From Clostridia bacterium (lineage in GTDB: Bacteria; Bacillota; Clostridia; Peptostreptococcales; Anaerovoracaceae), in assembly GCA_900754805.1 (NCBI GenBank), contig CAAEEE010000148.1:1-13076 (forward strand): a DNA stretch of 13,076 bases, read 5' to 3'. Of the stretch, positions 6,128 to 13,076 are shown piece by piece. The position numbers and the translations under genes are program-made. Position 1 is the first letter of the stretch, and each line of letters opens with the position of its first letter. The notes under the pieces were generated by a model. That model was not told the origin of the DNA, made no database searches, and saw nothing but the letters and a program-made list of their open reading frames with translations.

Positions 6128-7828
6128 ATGAAATTACTGGTCATCGGAGGCTCCGCAGGCGGCGCTTCCACTGCGGCGAGAGTACGCAGACTGAATGAAG
6201 AAGCGGAAATTACGATTTTTGAAAAAGGCAGAGATGTATCGTTCTCCAACTGTTCACTCCCGTATTATACAGGCGGCGTTGTAGAGAGCAGTGAAGATTT
6301 GATTATGATGTTCCCGGAAGACTTCAAGGCAAAACACAATATTGATGTTTATACGCAGACAGAGGTTTTGAAGATTAACAGGGCAGAGAAAACAATTACC
6401 GTAAAAGATTTGAAAAACGGAGACACAAGGAATGAAGCTTATGACAAGCTTGTACTCGCAACCGGGACGGAGCCGGTTATGCCGGGAAGTATTGAGGGCA
6501 TTCATTCCCCGCATGTTTTTACAATTCGTAATGTGGTGGATATTGAACGGCTTCAAGCGAAACTTGACGAAGAAAGCACAAAAAACATTGCAGTAGTCGG
6601 CGGGGGATTTATCGGTGTGGAAGTTGCCGAGAACTTAAGAAAAATCGGAAAAGAAGTTACCCTGATAGAAGGCACGAAGCAAATATTGGCACCTTACGAT
6701 TATGATATGGTGCAGATTCTGCACAAAGAACTGGACGACAACGGCATTACACTTCATGTTTCGGCGACGGTAACCGCCATAGAGAGCAAGCAGGTAAAGG
6801 CTGTAAAAGACGGAAAAGAATTTACGGTTGCCGCAGATGCTGTGGTTATGGCAGTCGGTGCAAGACCGAAGACCGAACTTGCAAAAGATGCCGGTCTTGA
6901 AATCGGAAGCACGGGCGGAATTTGGGTTGATCACAACTACCGGACAAGCGATGCGGATATTTACGCAGTGGGGGATGCCATCGAATCCTATAATATGCTT
7001 GCACACGCACCGGGCAGAATTGCACTCGCAGGTCCTGCGCAGAGACAGGCACGTGCGGCGGCTGACCACATTTGCGGAATGTATAACACAAACAAGGGTT
7101 ATATTGGTTCTTCCTGCATCAAAGTCTTCGGACAGAATGCGGCATGCACGGGACTTAACGAAAGAGAAGCCAAACGCCTTGGATATTCCTACGATTCTGT
7201 TATGATTTTCCCTATGGACAGAGTGGGTCTGATGCCGGGTGCAAACTATATGGTTTTCAAGCTGGTATTTGAGATTCCTACGGGACGAATTCTCGGCGCA
7301 CAAGCAATCGGAACAGGCGAGTGCGATAAGCGCGTGGATGTAATTGCGGCCATGATTACAATGGGTGGCAGGCTTGAAGACTTGAAAGAACTGGAGCTCT
7401 GCTATGCACCGCCGTTCTCAACCGCAAAAGATGTTGTAAACTTAGCGGCATTGGTGGCACTTAATGTATTAAACGGACGAATCAAACAAGTCCATGTGGA
7501 CAAAGTAAGAGAACTTGTTGAACAGGGTGCGTATATTATCGATGTCAGAGGAGCCGGTGAACTGAAAACGGGTCACCTTAAGGGGGCACATCATATTCCT
7601 CTTAATGAGCTCAGAGACAGACTGGATGAAATTCCAAGGGATATTCCGGTATACCTGCACTGCAGATCCAGCCAGCGCTCCTATTACGCAGCCTGCACTT
7701 TGATCGAAAACGGTTTCACGAATGTGTACAATATCAGCGGATCTTTCCTCGGCATCAGTCTTTATGAGTATTTCAACGACAAAACACAAGGAAGAGAACC
7801 GATTGTGACACAATATAATTTTGAATAA
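6128..7828 (+). CDS. CoA-disulfide reductase / polysulfide reductase with C-terminal rhodanese domain
   Basis: A 566-residue flavoprotein of the CoADR-rhodanese type, which uses NAD(P)H to reduce CoA disulfides, CoA persulfides or polysulfides. The FAD-binding loop is GGSAGGASTAAR (7-18), and the single active-site cysteine is Cys42 in SFSNCSLPYY. An NAD(P)-binding GGGFIGVEVAENL lies at 158-170, the second FAD motif DIYAVGDA at 277-284, and the dimerisation domain (about 325-445) ends with YAPPFSTAKD. A rhodanese domain (about 455-545) keeps its catalytic Cys512 in HCRSSQRS. Both redox centres are intact. The ATG at 6128 has AAAGGGAGG upstream; the open frame extends 29 codons further without a ribosome site. 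It is monocistronic, with a strong terminator behind it. CoADR activity and S0 reduction cannot be separated from sequence alone. Confidence 0.9.
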   Translation: MKLLVIGGSAGGASTAARVRRLNEEAEITIFEKGRDVSFSNCSLPYYTGGVVESSEDLIMMFPEDFKAKHNIDVYTQTEVLKINRAEKTITVKDLKNGDTRNEAYDKLVLATGTEPVMPGSIEGIHSPHVFTIRNVVDIERLQAKLDEESTKNIAVVGGGFIGVEVAENLRKIGKEVTLIEGTKQILAPYDYDMVQILHKELDDNGITLHVSATVTAIESKQVKAVKDGKEFTVAADAVVMAVGARPKTELAKDAGLEIGSTGGIWVDHNYRTSDADIYAVGDAIESYNMLAHAPGRIALAGPAQRQARAAADHICGMYNTNKGYIGSSCIKVFGQNAACTGLNEREAKRLGYSYDSVMIFPMDRVGLMPGANYMVFKLVFEIPTGRILGAQAIGTGECDKRVDVIAAMITMGGRLEDLKELELCYAPPFSTAKDVVNLAALVALNVLNGRIKQVHVDKVRELVEQGAYIIDVRGAGELKTGHLKGAHHIPLNELRDRLDEIPRDIPVYLHCRSSQRSYYAACTLIENGFTNVYNISGSFLGISLYEYFNDKTQGREPIVTQYNFE

Positions 7829-7848
7829 CTTATAAATTATGACTTGAG

Positions 7849-7884
7849 CCCCTTGCTGCTTTCGTGCGGCAGGGGGATTGTTTT
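7849..7884 (+). terminator. Intrinsic terminator after the CoA-disulfide reductase gene
   Basis: An 11-bp stem, 7849-7859 with 7866-7876 (two G-U pairs), around a 6-nt loop TTTCGT and followed by ATTGTTTT. It starts 20 nt after the stop codon. Confidence 0.85.
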
Positions 7885-7905
7885 ATACGACAATCTTGGT
7901 ATTAT
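7878..7905 (+). promoter_or_regulatory. Candidate promoter of the decayed NhaC gene
   Basis: TTGTTT (7878-7883) and TATTAT (7900-7905) with a 16-bp spacer, overlapping the T tract of the preceding terminator and followed by an intact GGAGG ribosome site at 7921-7925. Transcription signals appear to have outlasted the reading frame. Confidence 0.4.
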
Positions 7906-7933
7906 CACTTTTTTTATTTAGGAGGTTTTAGTT

Positions 7934-8406
7934 ATGGCAGAAACTAAAAAAGCTGAACGTCTGCCTAATAAGTTTGAGGCTTGTTTACCGGTTCTCGTGC
8001 TGTTAGGCCTGATGGTAGCAAATTCCGTATTAGAGTGGGGAAATGACCCGCGCCTGTATATTACGGATTGAAGTTATTCACGCCGGCTATTTTCTTACCA
8101 GCAGTATGCTTACTTTGCGCAATCGTAGCGTTGGCATTGGGTTCCGCTTATATAGTAAGTGCAACGTTAGGTATTGCGTTCCTGACAATCGGTGCAACCA
8201 TGGGTGTTAACCCGGCACTCATCTGCGGTGTACAAAGAAAACTTGCGGTGTAGGAAGAAGCACACGAAATCGCAAAGGATGTGTCTGCAAAAGCCTTTGT
8301 TTTTACCCCTGAAGATGCGGTTAAAGTCATGGAGTTCGCTCAAAGAATGATTGCCGAAAAACAAATGCAGATTCGCCGCCAGAAACAAGCTGAAAAAGCA
8401 AGGTTG
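7934..8406 (+). pseudogene. Decayed NhaC-family Na+/H+ antiporter
   Basis: Remnants of a sodium/proton antiporter lie behind an intact AGGAGG ribosome site. The first 45 codons (7934-8071) encode an NhaC-like N-terminus with LPNKFEACLPVLVLLGLM and end in TGA. From about 8056, in another frame, YYGLKLFTPAIFLP and then ALGSAYIVSATLGIAFLTIG and MGVNPALICG match the region around NhaC helices 4-5. The sequence between WGNDP and YYGLK, roughly 80 residues in the family, is missing, and the junction is out of frame. After ICG the similarity stops; a TAG (8251-8253) is followed by a coding-like, charged stretch (VFTPEDAVKVMEFAQRMIAEKQ and a basic coil) that I cannot assign. It has no stop before the convergent DUF2284 gene. 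No functional transporter can be made. Confidence 0.8.
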
Positions 8407-8415
8407 TACGTTTTG

Positions 8416-8940
8416 TTATTTTTCAAGTATGCCGCCTACGAGGAGGTAATATTCCGGTATACTGGTACCGTCAGACCACAGAATATCGAATCCGAAGCAG
8501 TCTTTAACCATCTTTACGGCAAGCATCCCGAGGGATTCAAGTGCGTAGCGCATCTTATCCGGATGAACGCAAGGGTGACCACTGAGGCGTGCACACTTTT
8601 TGCACAATGTGCATTCTTGTGCAGCAAGGGCTTTGCTGCCGGGGCAGACTTCCTCCATGGCGAGCATTTCTTCATCGTGGATTTTTTTCTCTGCAAAAAG
8701 ACGGTCTTGCGCTTCCGCTACCGTTGAGGCGCCTTCGTTTGAAATGCGATCGACGATGAAATGAAAGCGTGAAAACTGCAGCCAATAGTCTTTGGGATTG
8801 AAATTGAAGTCCGGGCACGCCCATGTTTCGCCAAAGCCCGGGCATTGCGAGCATTTGCGATAGGTTTCGTCGTAGTTGTAATATTTGTCAAGCATTTCGT
8901 CTACATCAAGATATGTTTCAAAGCGTTCTTTATAATACAT
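8416..8940 (-). CDS. DUF2284 domain metal-binding protein
   Basis: A 174-residue soluble protein with the DUF2284 cysteine pattern: Cys30, 33 and 42 in KCSQCPGFGETWACPDF near the N-terminus, then Cys99, 110, 113, 116 and 124 in the ECTLCKKCARLSGHPC region, followed by HPDKMRYALESLG. The spacing suggests an iron-sulfur or other metal site; the family is uncharacterised. AGGAGG lies 6 nt before the ATG at 8938-8940 and overlaps the stop region of the upstream EamA gene, from which it is only 10 bp away, so it is the third gene of the AraC-EamA operon. It may act with the nearby glycyl radical enzyme pathway, but that rests on position only. Confidence 0.82.
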   Translation of the reverse strand: MYYKERFETYLDVDEMLDKYYNYDETYRKCSQCPGFGETWACPDFNFNPKDYWLQFSRFHFIVDRISNEGASTVAEAQDRLFAEKKIHDEEMLAMEEVCPGSKALAAQECTLCKKCARLSGHPCVHPDKMRYALESLGMLAVKMVKDCFGFDILWSDGTSIPEYYLLVGGILEK

Positions 8941-8950
8941 TGGATGCCTC

Positions 8951-9850
8951 CTATTCTTTCGCAGCTTTATTGTTAGCCCATTCCATATAAAAGATACTGA
9001 TCATGATAATTGCAGAGCCGAGCCATGCCGTCCAGCTCATCGTCTCTTTGAGAAGGAGAACCGACAAAATGCATCCGGACGCCGGCTCAAGGGAAAAAAT
9101 CACACCGACACGGTTTGACGGAACCACGGATTCGAAGTTTGATTGAAGCGTAAAGGCCGCCGCACTGCAGAGCAGCCCCATCAAAATAATTGCACCCAGA
9201 TGTTCGGGAGTTGCAGCCGTATAGTTTAAATCGCCGATAAAGAAACCGATGATGGTTCCCCAAAGCGAGATAAAAGCCAGCAGGAACACGGTAAACAGAG
9301 TAGAATCAACATTGTCGTTTTTTGCAACCTTCTCTACGAAGATAATGTGAAGCGATCCTGCGATTGCGGCAACAATACACAAAATGTCGCCGAGATTAAG
9401 TGAAAACCCGCCCATGCCGGGAGCGTAACACAACAAAAACATTCCCACAAGACATATCGAAGCACTGATGCCTATGATTTTTGAAACCCTTACGCGATAC
9501 ATAACTGCGTTTAACAACGGAACAATTAAGAAGGATAAGCATGTAAAAAACGATGCCCGCACAGAGGTTGTATATCGTATTCCGATAATATTGAAGACGA
9601 ACATGGAAGTCAGCACGAACGAAAGCAGGAATCCGTATTTCAAGGTTTCCATATTGAAAAGTTTGAATTTTTTCCAAAATACGAGGCCCAAAGCCACCGC
9701 AGCGGTAGCAAACCGTATGGAAATGATGTAGAAGGTTGGGCAGTCCTCAATATACTTTGTAAAGGGGTAACTGAGTCCCCATAGAATTGCTGCAATAACA
9801 AGTCCGGTAAATGCTACGCCTTCAGACGGCCGATGTTTTTTACTTATCAT
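8951..9850 (-). CDS. EamA/DMT family transporter
   Basis: A 299-residue integral membrane protein with about ten predicted helices in two EamA repeats. Repeat one opens with AAILWGLSYPFTKYIED (19-35), and repeat two contains GDILCIVAAIAGSLHIIFVEKVAK, with the family-typical VVPSNRVGVIFSLEPASGCILSV block near the end and a final ALLLKETMSW-like segment. Members move small metabolites, amino acids or nucleotide sugars, often outward; direction and substrate are not readable here. Its start codon overlaps the end of the AraC gene by 11 bp (ATGATAAGTAA), with AAAGGAG about 9 nt upstream inside that gene, indicating translational coupling. Co-expression with the AraC regulator and proximity to the SDR/glycyl radical enzyme operon suggest transport of that pathway's substrate or product. 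Confidence 0.88.
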   Translation of the reverse strand: MISKKHRPSEGVAFTGLVIAAILWGLSYPFTKYIEDCPTFYIISIRFATAAVALGLVFWKKFKLFNMETLKYGFLLSFVLTSMFVFNIIGIRYTTSVRASFFTCLSFLIVPLLNAVMYRVRVSKIIGISASICLVGMFLLCYAPGMGGFSLNLGDILCIVAAIAGSLHIIFVEKVAKNDNVDSTLFTVFLLAFISLWGTIIGFFIGDLNYTAATPEHLGAIILMGLLCSAAAFTLQSNFESVVPSNRVGVIFSLEPASGCILSVLLLKETMSWTAWLGSAIIMISIFYMEWANNKAAKE

Positions 9851-11720
9851 TTTTTGAATCTCCTTTTAGTGCTATCAGCGCCAGATGCACACCGACACCC
9901 TTCATCGAAAAGTTTATATGAAAATTGGTTCGTACATCCTCTTGATAAACATCAAGCTGAGGCGAAGTCGGAATCAGATCGTGCAAAACGCTCAATGTAT
10001 CCGAGCCGTCAGAGAAGTTTAAAGAGGAAAAATATGTGAAAATATCTGATGAACGGTTCATCGTATATTTCATTACGGAATAAATGCCCGGCGGCAGATT
10101 CAGGTTGAAGCTGAAGTCTATCTCGTCCTTGAATTCATTTAACACCGTTCGCACCTGGTGCAGCGACGAGTCCTTTTTGCAAAGGCTTTGGATGCTGTCG
10201 TTGTAATTATAGACAATTACCGCAAATGCTGCGGGAGCCGTATCGTTGATGCGAATGACACAATAGTGCTTACCCCAGCAGATAATGTCGCCATGCACAA
10301 AGGAGGCCGCCTGATATACATAGAAAGACGGTTTCTTGATTGCGTTAGATGTTACAAGCGACGGGAGCCCCTTCAGAAGAGTTCCGCCCTGCTCGCTGTC
10401 TCGCAGCCGAAGTGTCAGCCACGGGTCGGCTGAGCGCAAAAGCTGGCTCAGCACATAAATCGGAGCGGCAATCGTATCGTTTCCGTAGGATATAAACGGC
10501 TGCGCATTGATTGTTATTGCCTGCTTCAGCACGACTGAAAACCCGGCGGCAGTGAGCATCGTGCACAGTCGATCGACCTCCGTGGAAGAGTCCGTGGGAT
10601 AGAACAAAAGGGTTACCCTGGACGGATGCAGACAGCCCAGTATATGAAAAAGATTAAATTTCATCTCCCGAAAATCTTCCGGGGTGATTTGAATGTTTAA
10701 TTTATAGTCAATGAAGGTAATGGGTTTGCCGCTTCTGTCGACATTTATCTCCAGCTTCAGGCTGTTCACCACGGAAGAACTGTTCTTCTGTGAGTTCAAA
10801 GAAGACAAAGTAGACTTAATCAAATATGTGGCTTTGTTGGCAGAAATCGGGGTAATGATTTCGGGACGCAGTTCGCTCTTGACCATAGGCTTGAAATGTG
10901 CACGGTGCTCTTCCGGCGTCCGCTTAAACCATTTATAAAAATATTTTTCGTAATACGCAGTGGTTGAAAATCCGACATCTCTGGCAATCTGGCTGATTTT
11001 CTTGTTTGTGTCAAGCAGCTGAATTTCCGACCATTCCACGCGTGCAAAGCACAGAAATTCACGGAAATTCATGCCGGTGCAGTCTTTGATGATATGCGAA
11101 ATGTAAAATTCGCTGAGGTGTTCCATCGACGCCAAATCTTCCAGGGTAATTTTTTCCGCATAATACTGATAAATATATGTAATAATTCGGCTGATGCGTT
11201 CGGTTGTAGTTTGGTCACCGTTTTCAAAATTGATGACCACATCGTTTTCGAACGCAAATAGATTGAAGTACTTGTCCAAATACTTGATGATGTCAACGAT
11301 GAGATAAGTACACTCGCTTTTGTAGTTGAAACTTTTAATCTCGTATGCAAGCAGGATCTGCAGAAGCTTTTCGCGCAGATTGTCGTGCCGCTTGTCCGTC
11401 GGCTTATTGGAATAGGTGCGATAGCAGGCTTTGCTGAGCGACGGAAAATACTGCGAAAAATAACGTGTGCTGATTTGAATCAGGGCAACGATGTTTTCTC
11501 TCCCTGTTGAGGTCAGACTGTGCACTTCGTGTCCCGCATTGGTAAAGATGTCTCCTTCCTTCAATGTGTAATGGCAGTACCCGTTTTTCAGTGTCACTTC
11601 TCCTTTCAGGACATAAACAAACTCAATATCCTGATGGTAGTGCAGCGGATACTCTTCTATTGACGCAATCGTAATATTGATCGGGAAATCATCCTGATAA
11701 GTAATTTTTTCAAATAACAT
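9840..11720 (-). CDS. AraC-family regulator with degenerate GH39-like C-terminal region
   Basis: A 626-residue regulator. Residues about 10-90 form a cupin sensor (PLHYHQDIEFVYVLKGEVTL, EGDIFTNAGHEVHSL). Residues 178-277 hold both AraC helix-turn-helix units (LEDLASMEHLSEFYISHIIKD, then ISQIARDVGFSTTAYYEKYFYKW and RTPEEHR). The remaining 340 residues are unusual: GLPSLVTSNAIKKPSFYVYQ (451-470), YCVIRI, FAVIVYNYND and the VMKYTMNRSSDIF segment align by eye with the C-terminal part of GH39 beta-xylosidase domains known from larger AraC-GH39 fusions, while most of the catalytic barrel is missing or unrecognisable. It is probably a sugar-type sensor or dimerisation relic. A modest AAGGTAGG ribosome site precedes the ATG at 11718-11720, and a TATAAT on the minus strand (11774-11769) is a possible -10. 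First gene of an operon with EamA and DUF2284, divergent from SDR/glycyl radical enzyme. Confidence 0.85.
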   Translation of the reverse strand: MLFEKITYQDDFPINITIASIEEYPLHYHQDIEFVYVLKGEVTLKNGYCHYTLKEGDIFTNAGHEVHSLTSTGRENIVALIQISTRYFSQYFPSLSKACYRTYSNKPTDKRHDNLREKLLQILLAYEIKSFNYKSECTYLIVDIIKYLDKYFNLFAFENDVVINFENGDQTTTERISRIITYIYQYYAEKITLEDLASMEHLSEFYISHIIKDCTGMNFREFLCFARVEWSEIQLLDTNKKISQIARDVGFSTTAYYEKYFYKWFKRTPEEHRAHFKPMVKSELRPEIITPISANKATYLIKSTLSSLNSQKNSSSVVNSLKLEINVDRSGKPITFIDYKLNIQITPEDFREMKFNLFHILGCLHPSRVTLLFYPTDSSTEVDRLCTMLTAAGFSVVLKQAITINAQPFISYGNDTIAAPIYVLSQLLRSADPWLTLRLRDSEQGGTLLKGLPSLVTSNAIKKPSFYVYQAASFVHGDIICWGKHYCVIRINDTAPAAFAVIVYNYNDSIQSLCKKDSSLHQVRTVLNEFKDEIDFSFNLNLPPGIYSVMKYTMNRSSDIFTYFSSLNFSDGSDTLSVLHDLIPTSPQLDVYQEDVRTNFHINFSMKGVGVHLALIALKGDSKNDK

Positions 11721-11802
11721 GCTGATACCTACCTTGCAATATTCACAACAATATCATCCCATAGAAATATTATATAATGAAACCCACCCCAAAAGTAATA
11801 AG

Positions 11803-11844
11803 AATAATTAGATTTTATAGCAAAATAATTAAATTTTCAGGCAA
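11803..11844. repeat. Two-copy 21-bp tandem repeat, candidate AraC-family operator
   Basis: Copies at 11803-11823 and 11824-11844 lie head to tail and agree at 17 of 21 positions (shared AATAATTA, ATTTT and GCAA). Two direct half-sites with 21-bp periodicity, ending 8 bp before a -35 element, is the arrangement used by AraC activators at the araI1/araI2 pair. It sits between the AraC regulator gene and the SDR gene. Confidence 0.55.
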
Positions 11845-11852
11845 TATAATAG

Positions 11853-11881
11853 TTGTAATTAACTTTGCGGGACATTAAAAT
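11853..11881 (+). promoter_or_regulatory. Candidate promoter of the SDR-glycyl radical enzyme operon
   Basis: TTGTAA (11853-11858) and TAAAAT (11876-11881) with a 17-bp spacer. The weak -35 and the tandem repeat just upstream fit an activator-dependent promoter. The leader of about 80 nt contains a small CCTGC/GCAGG hairpin (11915-11930). Confidence 0.5.
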
Positions 11882-11969
11882 ATGGTGTAAAAGTAAAAGT
11901 TCAATATGGGACAGCCTGCGGGACTGCAGGACGAATTCAAAATACAAAGGAAAATCAGGAGGTATAATC

Positions 11970-12719
11970 ATGAGTAATGCAAGAGTATGTGTAATCACGG
12001 GAGCATCCGGCGGTATCGGTACGGAAGTTGTAAAAAAATATTACAATAACGGCTATGATGTAGTCATGCTCGACATTAACGAAGACACACTTAAGAAATT
12101 GATGGAGAAGGAAAATCTGGATCCTACAAGAGTTATCTATAAGGTACTCGATGTTTCCAGTGAACAGCAGGTAATCGATACAATCGCTGCAATCAAAGAA
12201 GAGAAAGGCAAGATTGATGTTCTGGTAAATACTGCGGGAATCATAGGAAAATATGATGAAACGATTGATTACAGCTTTGAAATATTCAGAAAAATTTATG
12301 AAATCAATGTATTTGGTACTTTCCTTATGATGAAGTACACCCTCCCTATCATGCTTGAACAGGGAAAAGGTGCAATCGTAAACTTCGGTTCCTGCTCCGG
12401 CATGACGGGATACACTTCCGAAATCGGATACGGCTCCAGCAAATGGGCGGTTATCGGCATGACGAAGAATGTTGCAAATGAATATGCACGCCGCGGCATT
12501 CGAGCAAATTCCATTTCTCCGGGATGGGTGAATACGGATATGCTCAAACAGTCACTTGAGGAATATAAGGAAACGGGCGATACCGTGAACTTCGGATGCA
12601 TTGGCCGCCCGGGTGAGCCGAGCGAAATGGCCGACGCTGTGTACTATCTCAGTTCCGACGAAGCTTCTTTCGTAAACGGAATCAATCTTCTCGTAGACGG
12701 CGGAAAAATGCTGGACTAA
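11970..12719 (+). CDS. Short-chain dehydrogenase/reductase (SDR), NAD-type
   Basis: A 249-residue classical SDR. It shows the cofactor loop TGASGGIG (10-17), Asp35 at the end of strand 2 (favouring NAD over NADP), NTAG (87-90), Asn113, a catalytic serine at about 141-143 (GSCSG), the active-site Tyr154-x3-Lys158 in YGSSK, and SPGWVNTDML then FVNGINLLVDGG near the end. All catalytic residues are intact. ATG 11970 is chosen for its AGGAGG site; the longer frame from 11865 lies in the leader and has none. It would oxidise or reduce an alcohol/carbonyl; the substrate is unknown. It is followed 30 bp later by a glycyl radical enzyme gene, so it probably prepares that enzyme's substrate or handles its product. 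Likely activated by the divergent AraC protein. Confidence 0.92.
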   Translation: MSNARVCVITGASGGIGTEVVKKYYNNGYDVVMLDINEDTLKKLMEKENLDPTRVIYKVLDVSSEQQVIDTIAAIKEEKGKIDVLVNTAGIIGKYDETIDYSFEIFRKIYEINVFGTFLMMKYTLPIMLEQGKGAIVNFGSCSGMTGYTSEIGYGSSKWAVIGMTKNVANEYARRGIRANSISPGWVNTDMLKQSLEEYKETGDTVNFGCIGRPGEPSEMADAVYYLSSDEASFVNGINLLVDGGKMLD

Positions 12720-12749
12720 TCAAATATTTAAATATGAGGGGGAAACAAA

Positions 12750-13076
12750 ATGTTAAATGAAAGACTGCAAAGGATGAGAACGAAGCTGTGGAACTCCAGA
12801 CCTTGCATCACAGCGGAAAGACTTGTTTTGGCAACCGAAGCATATAAGAAATTTGCAGGCGATGCAATTCCAATCTTCCGTGCCGAAGTTGTAAAATACA
12901 TCATGGAGCACATGACGACTCTGATCATGGAAGATGAACTCATCGTCGGCACTCCAACCAATAAATACAGAGGCGCGAACCTTCATCCGGAGTTTCAATC
13001 CAGCTCCTGGTATATCAGCGATATCGATGATTTTCCGGTAAGAACGAAGGACCCGTATGACATCTCGCCGGAAGAC
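12750..13076 (+). CDS. Glycyl radical enzyme (PFL/dehydratase family), N-terminal part
   Basis: The first 109 residues of a protein that runs off the right edge; the frame is open to the last base. The N-terminus matches the pyruvate formate-lyase-like (PFL) domain of glycyl radical enzymes: ERLQRMRTKLWNSRP, ITAERLVLATEAYKKFAG, then MEDELIVGTPTNKYRGANLHPEF and DIDDFPVRTKDPYDISPED. The RGAN/PEF and DPYDIS blocks resemble glycerol/diol dehydratase, C-S lyase and related C-X lyase members more than true formate acetyltransferase. The active-site Cys, the Glu/Asp partner and the C-terminal glycyl loop lie beyond the window, so substrate class is open. A GAGGGGG ribosome site lies about 6 nt upstream. 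A radical SAM activase is expected downstream. Confidence 0.85.
   Translation, partial: MLNERLQRMRTKLWNSRPCITAERLVLATEAYKKFAGDAIPIFRAEVVKYIMEHMTTLIMEDELIVGTPTNKYRGANLHPEFQSSSWYISDIDDFPVRTKDPYDISPED

Noticed and set aside
6635..7303. 222-codon minus-strand open frame inside the CoA-disulfide reductase gene
   Set aside because: Antisense shadow of a well-supported flavoprotein; the translation is rich in Cys, His and Arg without domain structure.
8281..8727. 148-codon plus-strand open frame
   Set aside because: Its first part is the tail of the NhaC pseudogene region and the rest is antisense to DUF2284; it is not an independent gene.
11865..11969. 35-codon extension of the SDR upstream of its start
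   Set aside because: It would place coding sequence across the candidate promoter and leader; the AGGAGG site fixes the start at 11970, directly before the cofactor-binding strand.
12728..12998. Two minus-strand open frames under the glycyl radical enzyme start
   Set aside because: Antisense to a frame with clear family motifs and a good ribosome site; no domain seen in the translations.

Overview
This window looks like chromosomal DNA of an anaerobic, low-to-mid GC Firmicute of the class Clostridia. Three things point there: strong AGGAGG-type ribosome binding sites, short intergenic gaps closed by hairpin terminators, and the gene content (glycyl radical enzyme, EFR1 flavodoxin-ferredoxin, C_GCAxxG_C_C protein, DUF2284, ECF vitamin transporter S component, NusG domain II/Gx pair). 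All family names come from reading motifs by eye; no database search was run.

Layout. Bases 1-147 are the tail of an ImmA/IrrE-type protein, closed by a long bidirectional hairpin. Bases 208-1992 (minus) form a three-gene operon: NusG domain II protein (EetA-like), Gx-family membrane protein (EetB-like), EFR1 flavodoxin/2[4Fe-4S] protein. It diverges, over only 30 bp, from an ApbE-type flavin transferase lipoprotein (2023-3168). Together these look like a membrane redox/flavinylation module related to, but smaller than, flavin-based extracellular electron transfer loci. Next come a MocR-type GntR-aminotransferase regulator (3207-4643, minus) that lacks the PLP-binding lysine, and a divergent ECF S component (4756-5316). 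They are followed by a cysteine-rich C_GCAxxG_C_C protein (minus), a CoA-disulfide reductase fused to rhodanese (6128-7828), and a decayed NhaC-type Na+/H+ antiporter (7934-about 8406).

The right third is the most system-like part. A long AraC regulator with a degenerate GH39-like C-terminal region, an EamA transporter and a DUF2284 protein form a tightly packed minus-strand operon (11720 to 8416). It diverges from a short-chain dehydrogenase followed by the start of a glycyl radical enzyme that runs off the window (12750-13076). The divergent intergenic region carries a two-copy 21-bp tandem repeat just upstream of a good promoter, the geometry expected for an AraC-family activator site. I infer an inducible anaerobic catabolic locus: import or export by EamA, radical-based C-X bond cleavage by the glycyl radical enzyme, NAD(H)-linked redox by the SDR, and substrate-responsive control by the AraC protein. 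The substrate cannot be read from this window.

No rRNA, tRNA, CRISPR array, insertion sequence or recognisable riboswitch was seen. The only gene-free stretch above 300 bases is the pseudogene region after 7828.
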